Source: Salinisphaera sp. G21_0
GTDB taxonomy: Bacteria; Pseudomonadota; Gammaproteobacteria; Pseudomonadales; Endozoicomonadaceae
Direction of reading: 5' to 3'
Assembly (NCBI RefSeq): GCF_017744115.1
Contig: NZ_JAGHQW010000038.1
Coordinates: 1-62,531 of the forward strand
DNA length: 62,531 nucleotides
Shown: in pieces, positions 36,536 through 43,675 of the stretch
Layout: each line of letters opens with the position of its first letter
How positions within the stretch are numbered: the stretch's first letter is position 1
Notes under the pieces: model-generated
What the model was told of the DNA's origin: nothing
Database searches by the model: none
The model's input: only the letters and a program-made list of their open reading frames with translations
Program-made: the position numbers and the translations under genes

Positions 36536-37091
36536 GTCTCCTTATAACAAGGCTAAAGGCAAGGTGTCTTTCTCTTTTTCTCATTCCACCATTGATGAGA
36601 TTGGCAAATATTATGAAGATTGTGAATCAGGGCTTGAAGCATTTTACCTGACCTTATGCCCGGAAGATCGTTTTATTGGTTACTCAAAAAGTGAACTGGA
36701 GAAAGAACTAAAAGAAAAAAAAGCCATCCTTGATCGTACTTGCTCCCTTGAGTTGTTAGCGGCTTTGGAAGCCCGGTTCAGAATCGATTATCTGATTCGT
36801 TGCCAGAACAAGCATAAAGACGTTCTTTCCCGGAAGTTTCGGGAAATTCATCAGCAGAAAGCCAATAGAGCTTCTTTAACAGATGATATTTTAACGGCAT
36901 GGAGATCATTATTCCCGGAGCATAAGACCCGGTTAGATGATTTCCAGAAAGCTATCGATTACCGGAATTGGCTTGCCCACGGCCGATATTGGCTGCCAAA
37001 GCGAACACCCCATATAAATAGTGCAGACTACCTTACAATCTATCTTCTAACCGATAATATTTTGGCAAATATGATGTTGTTGGAAAGTTGA
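36528..37091 (+). CDS. HEPN-like protein, candidate toxin
   Basis: The 187-residue helical protein carries AIDYRNWLAHGRYWLP near residue 150, which fits the HEPN ribonuclease motif RX4H (RNWLAH). The region before it (SLELLAALEARFRIDYLIRCQNKHKDVLSRKFREIHQQK) is strongly helical. It overlaps the upstream gene by eight bases. A truncated relative at 38320-38751 keeps the same motif (DYRNWLAHGRYW), so the motif is conserved between the two. No named family is recognised. Its stop (TGA) lies at the edge of a GCTGGAAGC repeat. Confidence 0.65.
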   Translation: MPESPYNKAKGKVSFSFSHSTIDEIGKYYEDCESGLEAFYLTLCPEDRFIGYSKSELEKELKEKKAILDRTCSLELLAALEARFRIDYLIRCQNKHKDVLSRKFREIHQQKANRASLTDDILTAWRSLFPEHKTRLDDFQKAIDYRNWLAHGRYWLPKRTPHINSADYLTIYLLTDNILANMMLLES

Positions 37092-37135
37092 AGCTGGAAG
37101 CCTACTCGTTCTGCTTCCAGCCTCAAGCTTCCAGC
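37091..37135. repeat. GCTGGAAGC hairpin repeat
   Basis: AAGCTGGAAGC and GCTTCCAGCCTCAAGCTTCCAGC pair around CTACTCGTTCT. A near copy at 40586-40629 is followed by the same CATCTTTTACTCTC leader. Confidence 0.75.
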
Positions 37136-37163
37136 ATCTTTTACTCTCTCTTAAATAAATCCT

Positions 37164-37222
37164 ATGACTGAAAAAAAACACCTAACCCACCTCAAACAAC
37201 TTGAGGCGGAAAGTATCCATAT
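37164..37222 (+). pseudogene. cysD: 5' fragment of cysD
   Basis: ATGACTGAAAAAAAACACC and the following bases match the first 20 codons of cysD at 25150 ([20 protein letters not shown] against [10 protein letters not shown]). The match ends at CCATAT, where a RAYT-type repeat begins. It marks a deleted or incompletely copied second cysD. Confidence 0.9.
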
Positions 37223-37306
37223 AAGAAAACCAGGGTCACAAAACCAGCAAAACCAGGGTCAAAAACCAGGGTCAGGTCTTTCATCGTGCATAAAGTCAAT
37301 AAGTTT
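37223..37306. repeat. RAYT-type repeat units before wzx copy 3
   Basis: AAAACCAGGGTCA-like units are followed by CAGGTCTTTCATCGTGCATAAAG, nearly identical to 34440-34475. Confidence 0.8.
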
Positions 37307-37317
37307 TCAGAGTAATC

Positions 37318-38274
37318 GTGTTAACAACCATCCAAACTAAACTAACCAACAACCGCAAAAGCCTCCTATTCCAATCCGCCTTGGCATTCACCGTCCGCGC
37401 TTTCGGCGCAGCTTCAGGCTTCCTCCTAAACCTGATCATCGCCAGAACTCTGCCCCCCAACAGGCAGGCTACTACTTCCTGGCATTTACCGTGATACAGG
37501 TTCTGGCAGCCACCGGACAACTCGGTTTGCCCAACAGCCTCCTTCGCTTCATCGGCAGCAGCAAAGCCGAAAAATACTGGAACGAAGCCAGTGCGGCCCA
37601 TAAAACCGGTACTCTCTGGGCCTTCCTCTTTTCTACCAGCCTTGGAGTGTTACTTTACTTCACCAGCCCCTGGCTCGCAGAACACATTCTGGATAAACCA
37701 GGTGCAACCACAGCCCTGCAAGCTATGTCACCTTCAGTGGTTTTGTTTGCATTACTGACCCTGAATGCCCATGCGCTTCAGGCTGTAGGTGATGTAATAA
37801 AATCCGTCAGTACCCTTAACATACTGGCGCAACTATTATTATCAGCAGCCCTGCTGTTAGGTTTGGCCACCACCGCTCAAACAACAGCCGCCTTCTATTC
37901 CCTGGCCTGTCTGCTGACCATGCTTATCTCCCTGATCTGGTGGCTACGCAAACCGGACATAAAGTGGCGTGGTGTGAAACAGTTCCCGACAGCCACACTC
38001 TGGCAAAGCTGCCTCCCCCTCTGGTGGGTAGCACTGATGGGCTTAGGCGTTCAGTGGGCAGGTCAGTTGGTCTCCGGTGCCTATGTTCCACCAGAAGAAC
38101 TGGCCATTCTGGCCGTAGCCCAGCGAACCGCCATGCTCACCAGCTTTGTACTAATGGCGGTCAACCTGGTGGTCGCGCCAAAATTCGCCGCCCTCTATAA
38201 ACAAGGCAAAAGCGAACAACTGGAACACATTGCCCTGAAAGCCACCAAACTGATGGTACTGTTTGCACTGCCCA
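37318..38274 (+). pseudogene. wzx: polysaccharide flippase copy 3, frameshifted and truncated
   Basis: It starts GTGTTAACAACCATCC like copy 2. One base is lost near 37456 (CTGCCCCCCAACAG against CTGCCACCCCAACAG), shifting the frame after about 46 codons. The second frame then runs to LFALPI and stops at the MITE remnant at 38277. Copy 2 continues for another 120 codons, so the C-terminal part is deleted. Confidence 0.92.
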
Positions 38275-38276
38275 TA

Positions 38277-38314
38277 AGTAGCCAGAAATATTCGATTCCA
38301 TATGGCTAGCTACT
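38277..38314. mobile_element. 38-bp remnant of the TA-flanked MITE
   Basis: AGTAGCCAGAAATATTCGAT and the complementary end GGCTAGCTACT are flanked by TA on both sides (38275-38276, 38315-38316). The sequence matches the outer ends of the 160-bp MITE at 9506-9665 with its middle removed. It sits exactly where truncated wzx copy 3 meets the truncated HEPN-like gene. Confidence 0.85.
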
Positions 38315-38319
38315 TATGA

Positions 38320-38751
38320 CCTGAAGATCGTTTTATTGGTTATTCTTTAGCGATGCTTGAGGACGAATTAAAAGAGAAAAAGGCCATGCTGGACCGTATG
38401 TGCTCTCTGGAGCTGTTAGCCACTCTGGAAGCCAGGTTCAGAATTGATTACCTGGTTCGATGCCAAAATAAGCACAAAGATTCACTGTCCAGAAAATTCC
38501 GGGAAATTCACCAGCAGAAGACTAATAGAGTGTCTTTGTCGGATGACATTCTGGTGGGTTGGAGAGTCTCGAACCCAGAACATAAAACTCGTCTGGATCA
38601 CTTCCAAAAGGCTCTGGATTACCGGAACTGGCTTGCCCATGGCCGGTACTGGCAACCTAACCGTTCTCCCCATATACACAAGTATGACTATCTCGGTATT
38701 TACCTTTTATCAGCTGATATTTTGGAGAACATAGGGTTGGTTGAGGGGTGA
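38320..38751 (+). pseudogene. truncated copy of the HEPN-like gene
   Basis: From GAAGATCGTTTTATTGG onward it matches 36661-37091 (EDRFIGYS ... DYRNWLAHGRYW). The first about 45 codons and the partner gene are missing, replaced by the MITE remnant and wzx copy 3. The remaining frame is open with the HEPN-type motif intact, but no natural start codon or ribosome site is evident. Confidence 0.85.
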
Positions 38752-38760
38752 GTTTTTTTG

Positions 38761-38835
38761 GGTTGTAAAGTAAAGAGCTGTAAGCTGTAAATTAAAAGCT
38801 TTTTTGCTTGTGGCTTGCAGCTTAAAACTTACAGC
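38761..38835. repeat. AGCTGTAAG palindromic repeat
   Basis: GAGCTGTAAGCTGTAAATTA is followed by AAAGCTTTTTTGC and right-arm TTGCAGCTTAAAACTTACAGC. It separates the HEPN-like remnant from the Panacea gene. Confidence 0.75.
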
Positions 38836-38885
38836 TTCGCCAGCCGATGGCTATAATGGTTGAGCTTTCTTACACGGGGATAGTT

Positions 38886-39323
38886 ATGGCCGATGTGTTC
38901 CAAGTCGCCGCTTATTTTTTGAATAAAGCGAACAGCGATGATGCGGGTGACCTGATTTCCAATCTTAAACTGCAGAAACTGGTTTATTATGCTCAGGGGT
39001 TTTCGCTGGCCATTTTTGACCATGCTTTGTTTACCAATACGATTGAGGCTTGGCAACATGGGCCGGTGGTTCCGGAACTTTACCATCGCTTCAAAAGCTT
39101 TGGCAGTGGCGCGATCGAGACACCGGATGAGTTTAACCCTGAGAGCCTGAGTGCAGATGAACAGGGCTTGCTTGATGAAGTGTACGATGTTTATGGGCAG
39201 TTCTCTGCCTGGAAGTTACGGAATATGACTCATGATGAGCCGCCCTGGAAAGATGCTGCCAAAAACGGTGAATTGATCAGCCAGCAAAGCATGGCGGATT
39301 ATTTCAAAACGCAGCTTCAGTAA
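38886..39323 (+). CDS. Panacea-domain (DUF4065, SocA-like) antitoxin
   Basis: The protein reads MADVFQVAAYFLNKANSDDAGDLISNLKLQKLVYYAQGFSLAIFDHALFTNTIEAWQHGPVVPELYHRFKSFG, the classical Panacea signature (LQKLxYYAQ, EAWxxGPVxPxxY). Panacea proteins neutralise many different toxins encoded beside them. The ATG at 38886 has GGGGA before it. The following gene at 39371 is the expected toxin partner. Confidence 0.88.
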   Translation: MADVFQVAAYFLNKANSDDAGDLISNLKLQKLVYYAQGFSLAIFDHALFTNTIEAWQHGPVVPELYHRFKSFGSGAIETPDEFNPESLSADEQGLLDEVYDVYGQFSAWKLRNMTHDEPPWKDAAKNGELISQQSMADYFKTQLQ

Positions 39324-39370
39324 GCTTTCAGACTAAATCTTGAATTTAACTTTGCATACAGAGTTTGTGC

Positions 39371-39784
39371 ATGGCTGCAAAGAGAATTAAAAAACCAGCT
39401 CCCCACGCTGGAAATTCTATCAAATCACCGGGTGAACGAGGCATAAATTACGACCAGTTTCGCCCTCGGTTTTCTCTGGAACACCTTCAGTCAGATTTCT
39501 GCCTGAGCCTGTGTACACAGGAAGAAAAAGCCAGTTTCGCGGATGCAATTCATAAACGTAGCCAGCTGACCTGGTCACAGATCAAGAACCAGGATCGTCA
39601 TAAACCGGGTTTTGAAAAAATCAAACGGCATTCGTTGAAATCGCCGGTTCCAACGGTTGCCACTGACGATGTAGAAATCATCTCGTTTCGGTTCTGCGGT
39701 TTGGCTCCCATGGTTGGATTCCGCCGAGAAGCCACTTTTTTTGTACTTTGGCTGGATCGGGCTTTTTGTCTTTATAAGCATTGA
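39371..39784 (+). CDS. probable toxin partner of the Panacea antitoxin
   Basis: The 137-residue protein has a basic N-terminus (MAAKRIKKPAPH) and ends EIISFRFCGLAPMVGFRREATFFVLWLDRAFCLYKH, a compact C-terminal beta segment of a kind I recall from proteins encoded next to Panacea genes. No catalytic motif is obvious to me. It follows the antitoxin gene by 47 bases. Confidence 0.6.
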   Translation: MAAKRIKKPAPHAGNSIKSPGERGINYDQFRPRFSLEHLQSDFCLSLCTQEEKASFADAIHKRSQLTWSQIKNQDRHKPGFEKIKRHSLKSPVPTVATDDVEIISFRFCGLAPMVGFRREATFFVLWLDRAFCLYKH

Positions 39785-39795
39785 AGCTTTTTTAG

Positions 39796-39847
39796 GGCTG
39801 TAAAGCTGTAAAGCTGTAAAGCTGTAAAGCTGTAAAGCCTTAAAGCT
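39796..39847. repeat. GCTGTAAA tandem repeat (five units)
   Basis: The 8-9 base unit GCTGTAAA(A) is repeated head to tail. The units are too short and without spacers, so this is not a CRISPR array. The repeat ends at the vapC stop codon. Confidence 0.85.
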
Positions 39848-40262
39848 ATGGCTTCTCCAGCGTCGTCACAACCGGCAGAGCTCCCAGCTTCTTTCTGCTC
39901 TCAAAGCTGTAGAGCGTTTTGGCTCCTTTACTATTGGCACGGCGGGCAATCAGGCAGTCAGAAAAATCCACATTGGGATATTCGTTGTAGTCCATGAGTG
40001 CACATAGCAAGGCATTCCAGTCTTCAAAATGAAAGCGGGTGTTACAGGCGAGTTGTTTGAGTGCATGGTGTATTTCTGTTTTGTTCAACTCGAAGGCTGT
40101 TTCCAGTACCCACTCCGTTTCGGCCAGAACGATGTCTGACAGGAAAACGGAGTCTGCAGAGTGAATGGTTTCAACGGCAGCGGTTGCCTGCCATGCCGGG
40201 TTCCGGGCATCGGTGGGCTCTAGCAGGTAGCGCAGTAATACATTGGTATCAACAGCAATCAT
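39846..40262 (-). CDS. vapC: VapC-type PIN-domain toxin
   Basis: MIAVDTNVLLRYLL supplies the first Asp, LAETEWVLE the Glu, and NVDFSDCLIARRA the later Asp of the PIN active site. It has 138 residues. It would cleave RNA, often tRNA in this family. Its start overlaps the antitoxin stop by four bases (40259-40262), antitoxin first. Confidence 0.9.
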   Translation of the reverse strand: MIAVDTNVLLRYLLEPTDARNPAWQATAAVETIHSADSVFLSDIVLAETEWVLETAFELNKTEIHHALKQLACNTRFHFEDWNALLCALMDYNEYPNVDFSDCLIARRANSKGAKTLYSFESRKKLGALPVVTTLEKP

Positions 40263-40507
40263 GCTTTACCCCGGAATTTATTGGCGGCTTTGCGCTTTAT
40301 CGCTGATTTAATCGCCTGCGTTGTGATAGGGTACCCTTCCTGGTTGGCTGGGGAGATAAAACCCGCCAGGTCGTCCGATGAAATTTTTACCAGATGAGCA
40401 ACACCATCCCGTTCGTATACCTGTATGAAGTCGCCGGGCTCCAGCCCAAGCTTATTGCAGATACTCTGTGGAATGGTCACTTGCCGCTTTGCTGTTAATT
40501 TGTGCAT
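40259..40507 (-). CDS. vapB: VapB-type AbrB-fold antitoxin
   Basis: The N-terminus MHKLTAKRQVTIPQSICNKLGLEPGDFIQVYERDG is a SpoVT/AbrB DNA-binding fold. The C-terminal tail (KSAIKRKAANKFRGKA) would wrap the toxin. It has 82 residues and is translationally coupled to vapC. Confidence 0.9.
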   Translation of the reverse strand: MHKLTAKRQVTIPQSICNKLGLEPGDFIQVYERDGVAHLVKISSDDLAGFISPANQEGYPITTQAIKSAIKRKAANKFRGKA

Positions 40508-40585
40508 GTTATTTTGCCCGAGTATTACTTTTACCTGATTGTAATACCAAAGATAGGCGGAGACCGTGCTAACGGCAAGTTTTTT

Positions 40586-40629
40586 AGCTGGAAGCCTGCT
40601 CGCTCTGCTTCCAGCCTCAAGCTTTCAGC
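40586..40629. repeat. GCTGGAAGC hairpin repeat
   Basis: It is a near copy of 37091-37135, followed by the same leader (CATCTTTTACTCTCNCTTAAA) that precedes the cysD fragment at 37164, here leading to manC instead. Confidence 0.75.
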
Positions 40630-40682
40630 ATCTTTTACTCTCACTTAAAAAAATCCTATGATCCGTTATTAAAAAAGCTTTC

Positions 40683-40716
40683 GTCTTCCTTTGTGTCTTT
40701 GTGCCTTTGTGGTGAA
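40683..40716. repeat. right arm of the CACAAAG palindromic repeat
   Basis: CTTCCTTTGTGTCTTTGTGC followed by CTTTGTGGTG has no left arm and ends 12 bases before the manC start. Confidence 0.8.
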
Positions 40717-40728
40717 AAAGAAAACGCC

Positions 40729-42211
40729 ATGAATTTAATACCTGTCATTATGTCCGGCGGCTCTGGCAGTCGTCTCTGGCCTCAGTCACGCTCTTTATAC
40801 CCAAAGCAGTTTCTGCCGCTGGTTAATGAGCAAACCATGTTGCAGAACACCGTCTCCCGATTAGATGGCCTGGATTCGGTTTCTGCCCCTCTGGTGATTG
40901 CAAATGAAGAGCACCGGTTTCTTGTGGCAGAGCAAATCCGCCAGATGGGTCGGCAGGCTGCAGCCATTATTCTTGAACCTGTCGGAAAAAACACGGCACC
41001 GGCGGTGGCTCTGGCAGCCTTGAAAGCTCATTCCATCTCTGAACAAAAAGACACCTTACTTCTGGTATTGGCTGCGGACCATGTGATTCAGAATGTCCAG
41101 GCATTTCATCAAGCGGTTGCAGCTGCATTACCGGCGGCGAGAGATGGCAAGCTGGTGACGTTTGGGATTGTGCCTACGCATCCGGAAACGGGCTACGGCT
41201 ATATAAAAGCCTCTTCTAGCCACGGAGACACGGAGACACGGAGAAAAGAAAAGCTTTTAAAAGATAACTCCGTGTCTCCGTGGCCAACAATCGTCTTGTA
41301 TGCCTGTTGAGCAATTTGTTGAAAAGCCCGATCTGGAAACCGCTCAGGGTTATCTGGCCTCAGGTGACTATTATTGGAACTCCGGCATGTTCCTGTTTAA
41401 GGCCTCCCGCTACCTGGAAGAGCTGAACAAGTTCCGCCCCGATATTCTGCAAGCCTGTGAAAAGGCGATGGCAGTTGAGAGCACTGATCTGGATTTTGTT
41501 CGATTGGATGAAGCCGCATTTCATACTTGCCCGGATGAATCTATCGATTATGCCGTGATGGAAAAAACCACTGACTCCGTTGTCGTTCCTCTTGATGCGG
41601 GTTGGACCGATGTAGGCTCCTGGACAACGTTGGCAGATATCTGTGAAAAAGATGAGTCCGGTAACGCTTTTCAGAGTGACGTTCTGTTGCAGGAGACCCG
41701 CAACACCTATGTGCGCAGTGAAAAAAAGTTGATTGCTACCGTGGGTGTCGAGGATCTGATCATCACCGAAAGCGATGATGCCATTCTGGTGGCCCATAAG
41801 GATCGGGTGCAGGATGTTAAAAAGATCGTTGACCGACTGAAGGCAAAAAACCAGATTGAGGCAAAACTTCATCGGAAAGTTTACCGCCCCTGGGGGGCTT
41901 ATGACTCCATTGATATGGGCGACCGGTTCCAGGTTAAGCGCATTACCGTTAAGCCGGGGGCACAGCTCTCTTTGCAGATGCACCATCACCGTGCCGAACA
42001 CTGGATTGTGGTCAAAGGTACCGCTTTGGTCACCAATGGTGATCAGGAAATTCTGCTGACCGAAAACCAGTCCACCTATATCCCCATTGGCGTGGTGCAT
42101 CGGCTGGAAAACCCGGGCAAGTTCGACCTTGAACTGATTGAAGTACAGAGCGGCGGGTATCTGGGTGAGGATGATATTGTCCGGTTTGAGGATACCTACG
42201 GTAGGGCGTGA
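40729..42211 (+). pseudogene. manC: mannose-1-phosphate guanylyltransferase / isomerase, copy 2, split by a palindrome
   Basis: The gene starts [28 protein letters not shown] and runs to GYGYIKAS. There a CACGGAG palindrome (41219-41284) replaces codons and shifts the frame. The second frame resumes [29 protein letters not shown] and continues to the natural end, including [14 protein letters not shown] (TGG intact) and the cupin half. The lesion is within the transferase domain, so this copy should not make GDP-mannose. The isomerase half could be translated from internal starts such as 41300. Confidence 0.92.
41219..41284. repeat. CACGGAG palindrome inside manC copy 2
   Basis: GCCACGGAGACACGGAGACA (left arm, continuing CGGAG) pairs with CTCCGTGTCTCCGTGGC (right arm) around AAAAGAAAAGCTTTTAAAAG. 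It is a complete element within a gene and so gives the element's borders directly. Confidence 0.9.
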
Positions 42212-42214
42212 TTG

Positions 42215-42300
42215 ACGCCGCCCGCTGCCCGGCTCCCGCTGCCCGAAAAAGCACAGCTCTTATCTTTTACGGGGAGCGGGAAGCGGGCGGCGGGCAGCGT
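42215..42300. repeat. GC-rich palindromic repeat
   Basis: It has the same position and nearly the same sequence as 33006-33092 after manC copy 1. It bounds the DUF4160/DUF2442 pair on the left. Confidence 0.85.
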
Positions 42301-42391
42301 TCCTTAACATTAACTATTCACCCATAACTAATGGTATAAACTGTACCTGCGGTATTGACCTTATAATAATTCACTCAACAAGAATTCCGTG

Positions 42392-42658
42392 ATGCCAGTC
42401 ATATCAAGCTTTTTTGGGATTTATATCAGGATGTACCACGCTGATCATGCCCCACCGCATATTCATGCCGAGTATCAGGGGCATGAGGCGCTGGTAGAAA
42501 TATCCACAGGCCATATTCTGGAAGGTGGTTTACCCAAAAAAGCAGCAAAGCTTGTGGGCGACTGGTGTTTGTCGCATCAAGCTGAGCTGGCAGACAACTG
42601 GCAAAGGGCTATGGACCTTCAACCACTTGAGCGTATAGCAGGAGCTGACAATGATTAA
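42392..42658 (+). CDS. DUF4160 protein (toxin-antitoxin-like pair)
   Basis: FFGIYIRMYHADHAPPHIHAEYQGHEALVEISTGHILEGGLPKKAAKLVGDWC is the standard DUF4160 sequence with the conserved HxPPHIH motif. It has 88 residues. DUF4160 and DUF2442 genes are regularly adjacent and are predicted TA modules without a proven mechanism. The ATG at 42392 is preferred over the GTG just before it. It overlaps the next gene by eight bases. Confidence 0.88.
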   Translation: MPVISSFFGIYIRMYHADHAPPHIHAEYQGHEALVEISTGHILEGGLPKKAAKLVGDWCLSHQAELADNWQRAMDLQPLERIAGADND

Positions 42659-42914
42659 AATCGTTCAGGCTGTTTATCAGGCAGGGGTGGAAATAAAGCT
42701 TCATTTTTCTGATGGCAGCTTTGGTGTTATGGATTTTAGTGAAATACTGTCACATAAAACCAGCCTTACCCGGGCTTTGGATGATGCCGCTTTTTTCCAA
42801 CGTTTTTTTATCGAGCTAGGGGCGCTTTGCTGGCCTAATGGCCTGGAGTTCAGTGCAGGTAGCCTTTATAAAAGTCTGGAAGAGTCCGGTAAGCTGGTTA
42901 AGCCTGCTGCTTAG
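42651..42914 (+). CDS. DUF2442 protein
   Basis: VYQAGVEIKLHFSDGSFGVMDFSEIL ... FFIELGALCWPNGLEFSAGSLYKSLEESG is the usual DUF2442 pattern (LHFSDG, WPNGLEFS). It has 87 residues. It is coupled to the DUF4160 gene, and the pair lies between two GC palindromes. Confidence 0.9.
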   Translation: MIKIVQAVYQAGVEIKLHFSDGSFGVMDFSEILSHKTSLTRALDDAAFFQRFFIELGALCWPNGLEFSAGSLYKSLEESGKLVKPAA

Positions 42915-42950
42915 GGTTTGTCCTGGGCCTCATTTTACTCAGGCTGTAAA

Positions 42951-43034
42951 AGGCCGCTTCCCACTTCCCGCTGCCCGAAAAAGCACAGCTCTTATCTTTT
43001 ACGGGGAGCGGGTAGCGGGGGGGGCGGGCAGCGT
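42951..43034. repeat. GC-rich palindromic repeat
   Basis: CCGCTTCCCACTTCCCGCTGC is followed by the GAAAAAGCACAGCTCTTATC loop, identical to that at 42215-42300, and a G-rich right arm. It separates two TA modules. Confidence 0.85.
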
Positions 43035-43039
43035 TCCAC

Positions 43040-43390
43040 TCATTGTCTGATTTCCCTGCCCGGAGCTTCTGGCTCAGGCACAATCTGAACCTGTAGTGAA
43101 ACCTTCAGGTTTTCACGCAGTGCTGAAAATATGCCTGCCAGATTATCCATGCTGGGGTTTCCCTTGCCCGATAACATTCGATGCAGGCTTTTGCTGGATT
43201 TTTGGGTAGTATTCGCCAGCTGTTCGAAACCGACAGTGGCATTTACAAGATCCCTTAATATCATTCGGGCTGCATCGGGCTCACCGTTAAGGAACAGGGT
43301 TGCGGCTTCGTCCAGCAGGGCACAGGCAAAATCCGGGTCACGTTCTGCCCTGGCCTGTATGGTCTGTTTGAAATCCCGTGTCAATGGCAT
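43040..43390 (-). CDS. higA: HigA-like helix-turn-helix antitoxin
   Basis: The 116-residue protein has a helix-turn-helix in GFEQLANTTQKSSKSLHRMLSGKGNPSMDNLAGIFSALRENL, typical of antidotes whose toxin (HigB/RelE-like) gene lies upstream. The N-terminal part (MPLTRDFKQTIQARAERDPDFACALLDEAATLF) is also characteristic. Its toxin gene at 43427-43571 is internally deleted, so it is an orphan antitoxin. Confidence 0.82.
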   Translation of the reverse strand: MPLTRDFKQTIQARAERDPDFACALLDEAATLFLNGEPDAARMILRDLVNATVGFEQLANTTQKSSKSLHRMLSGKGNPSMDNLAGIFSALRENLKVSLQVQIVPEPEAPGREIRQ

Positions 43391-43426
43391 AACGATGTTC
43401 TTCCTGGTTTTTGGCTTATACCTGCA

Positions 43427-43571
43427 TTAAACCCGGTTTGTTTTTCTGGCCCGATAATCGGGCCAATGCTCTTTTGCCCGGGCGATATCTCTGCGTTGTG
43501 TTGATTTATCACCACTGCTGGTAAGGGCTTTTACCGTCTTGTTGCAGGTATTCAAGCACGGTCATCTTCAT
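43427..43571 (-). pseudogene. higB: HigB/RelE-type toxin with internal deletion
   Basis: The start MKMTVLEYLQQDGKSPYQQW matches the N-terminus of phage-derived HigB toxins. The end GDKSTQRRDIARAKEHWPDYRARK matches their C-terminus in the next frame. The middle, about 50-60 codons, is missing. The natural order (toxin then antitoxin) is kept with the antitoxin at 43040. Confidence 0.8.
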
Positions 43572-43675
43572 ATTTATGGTAACTTATATGTTACTTTTGG
43601 CAGGCTGCATTTATTGTGATGTCAACTTAGTCAATAAGTCAGCTGGTTGCCGGGGTTTTATTTTCGGGGTTTAAA

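Noticed and set aside
39796-39847. Tandem GCTGTAAA units looked at first like a small CRISPR array.
   Set aside because: Units are eight to nine bases with no spacers, and no cas genes are near. They are one arm of the AGCTGTAAG repeat family.
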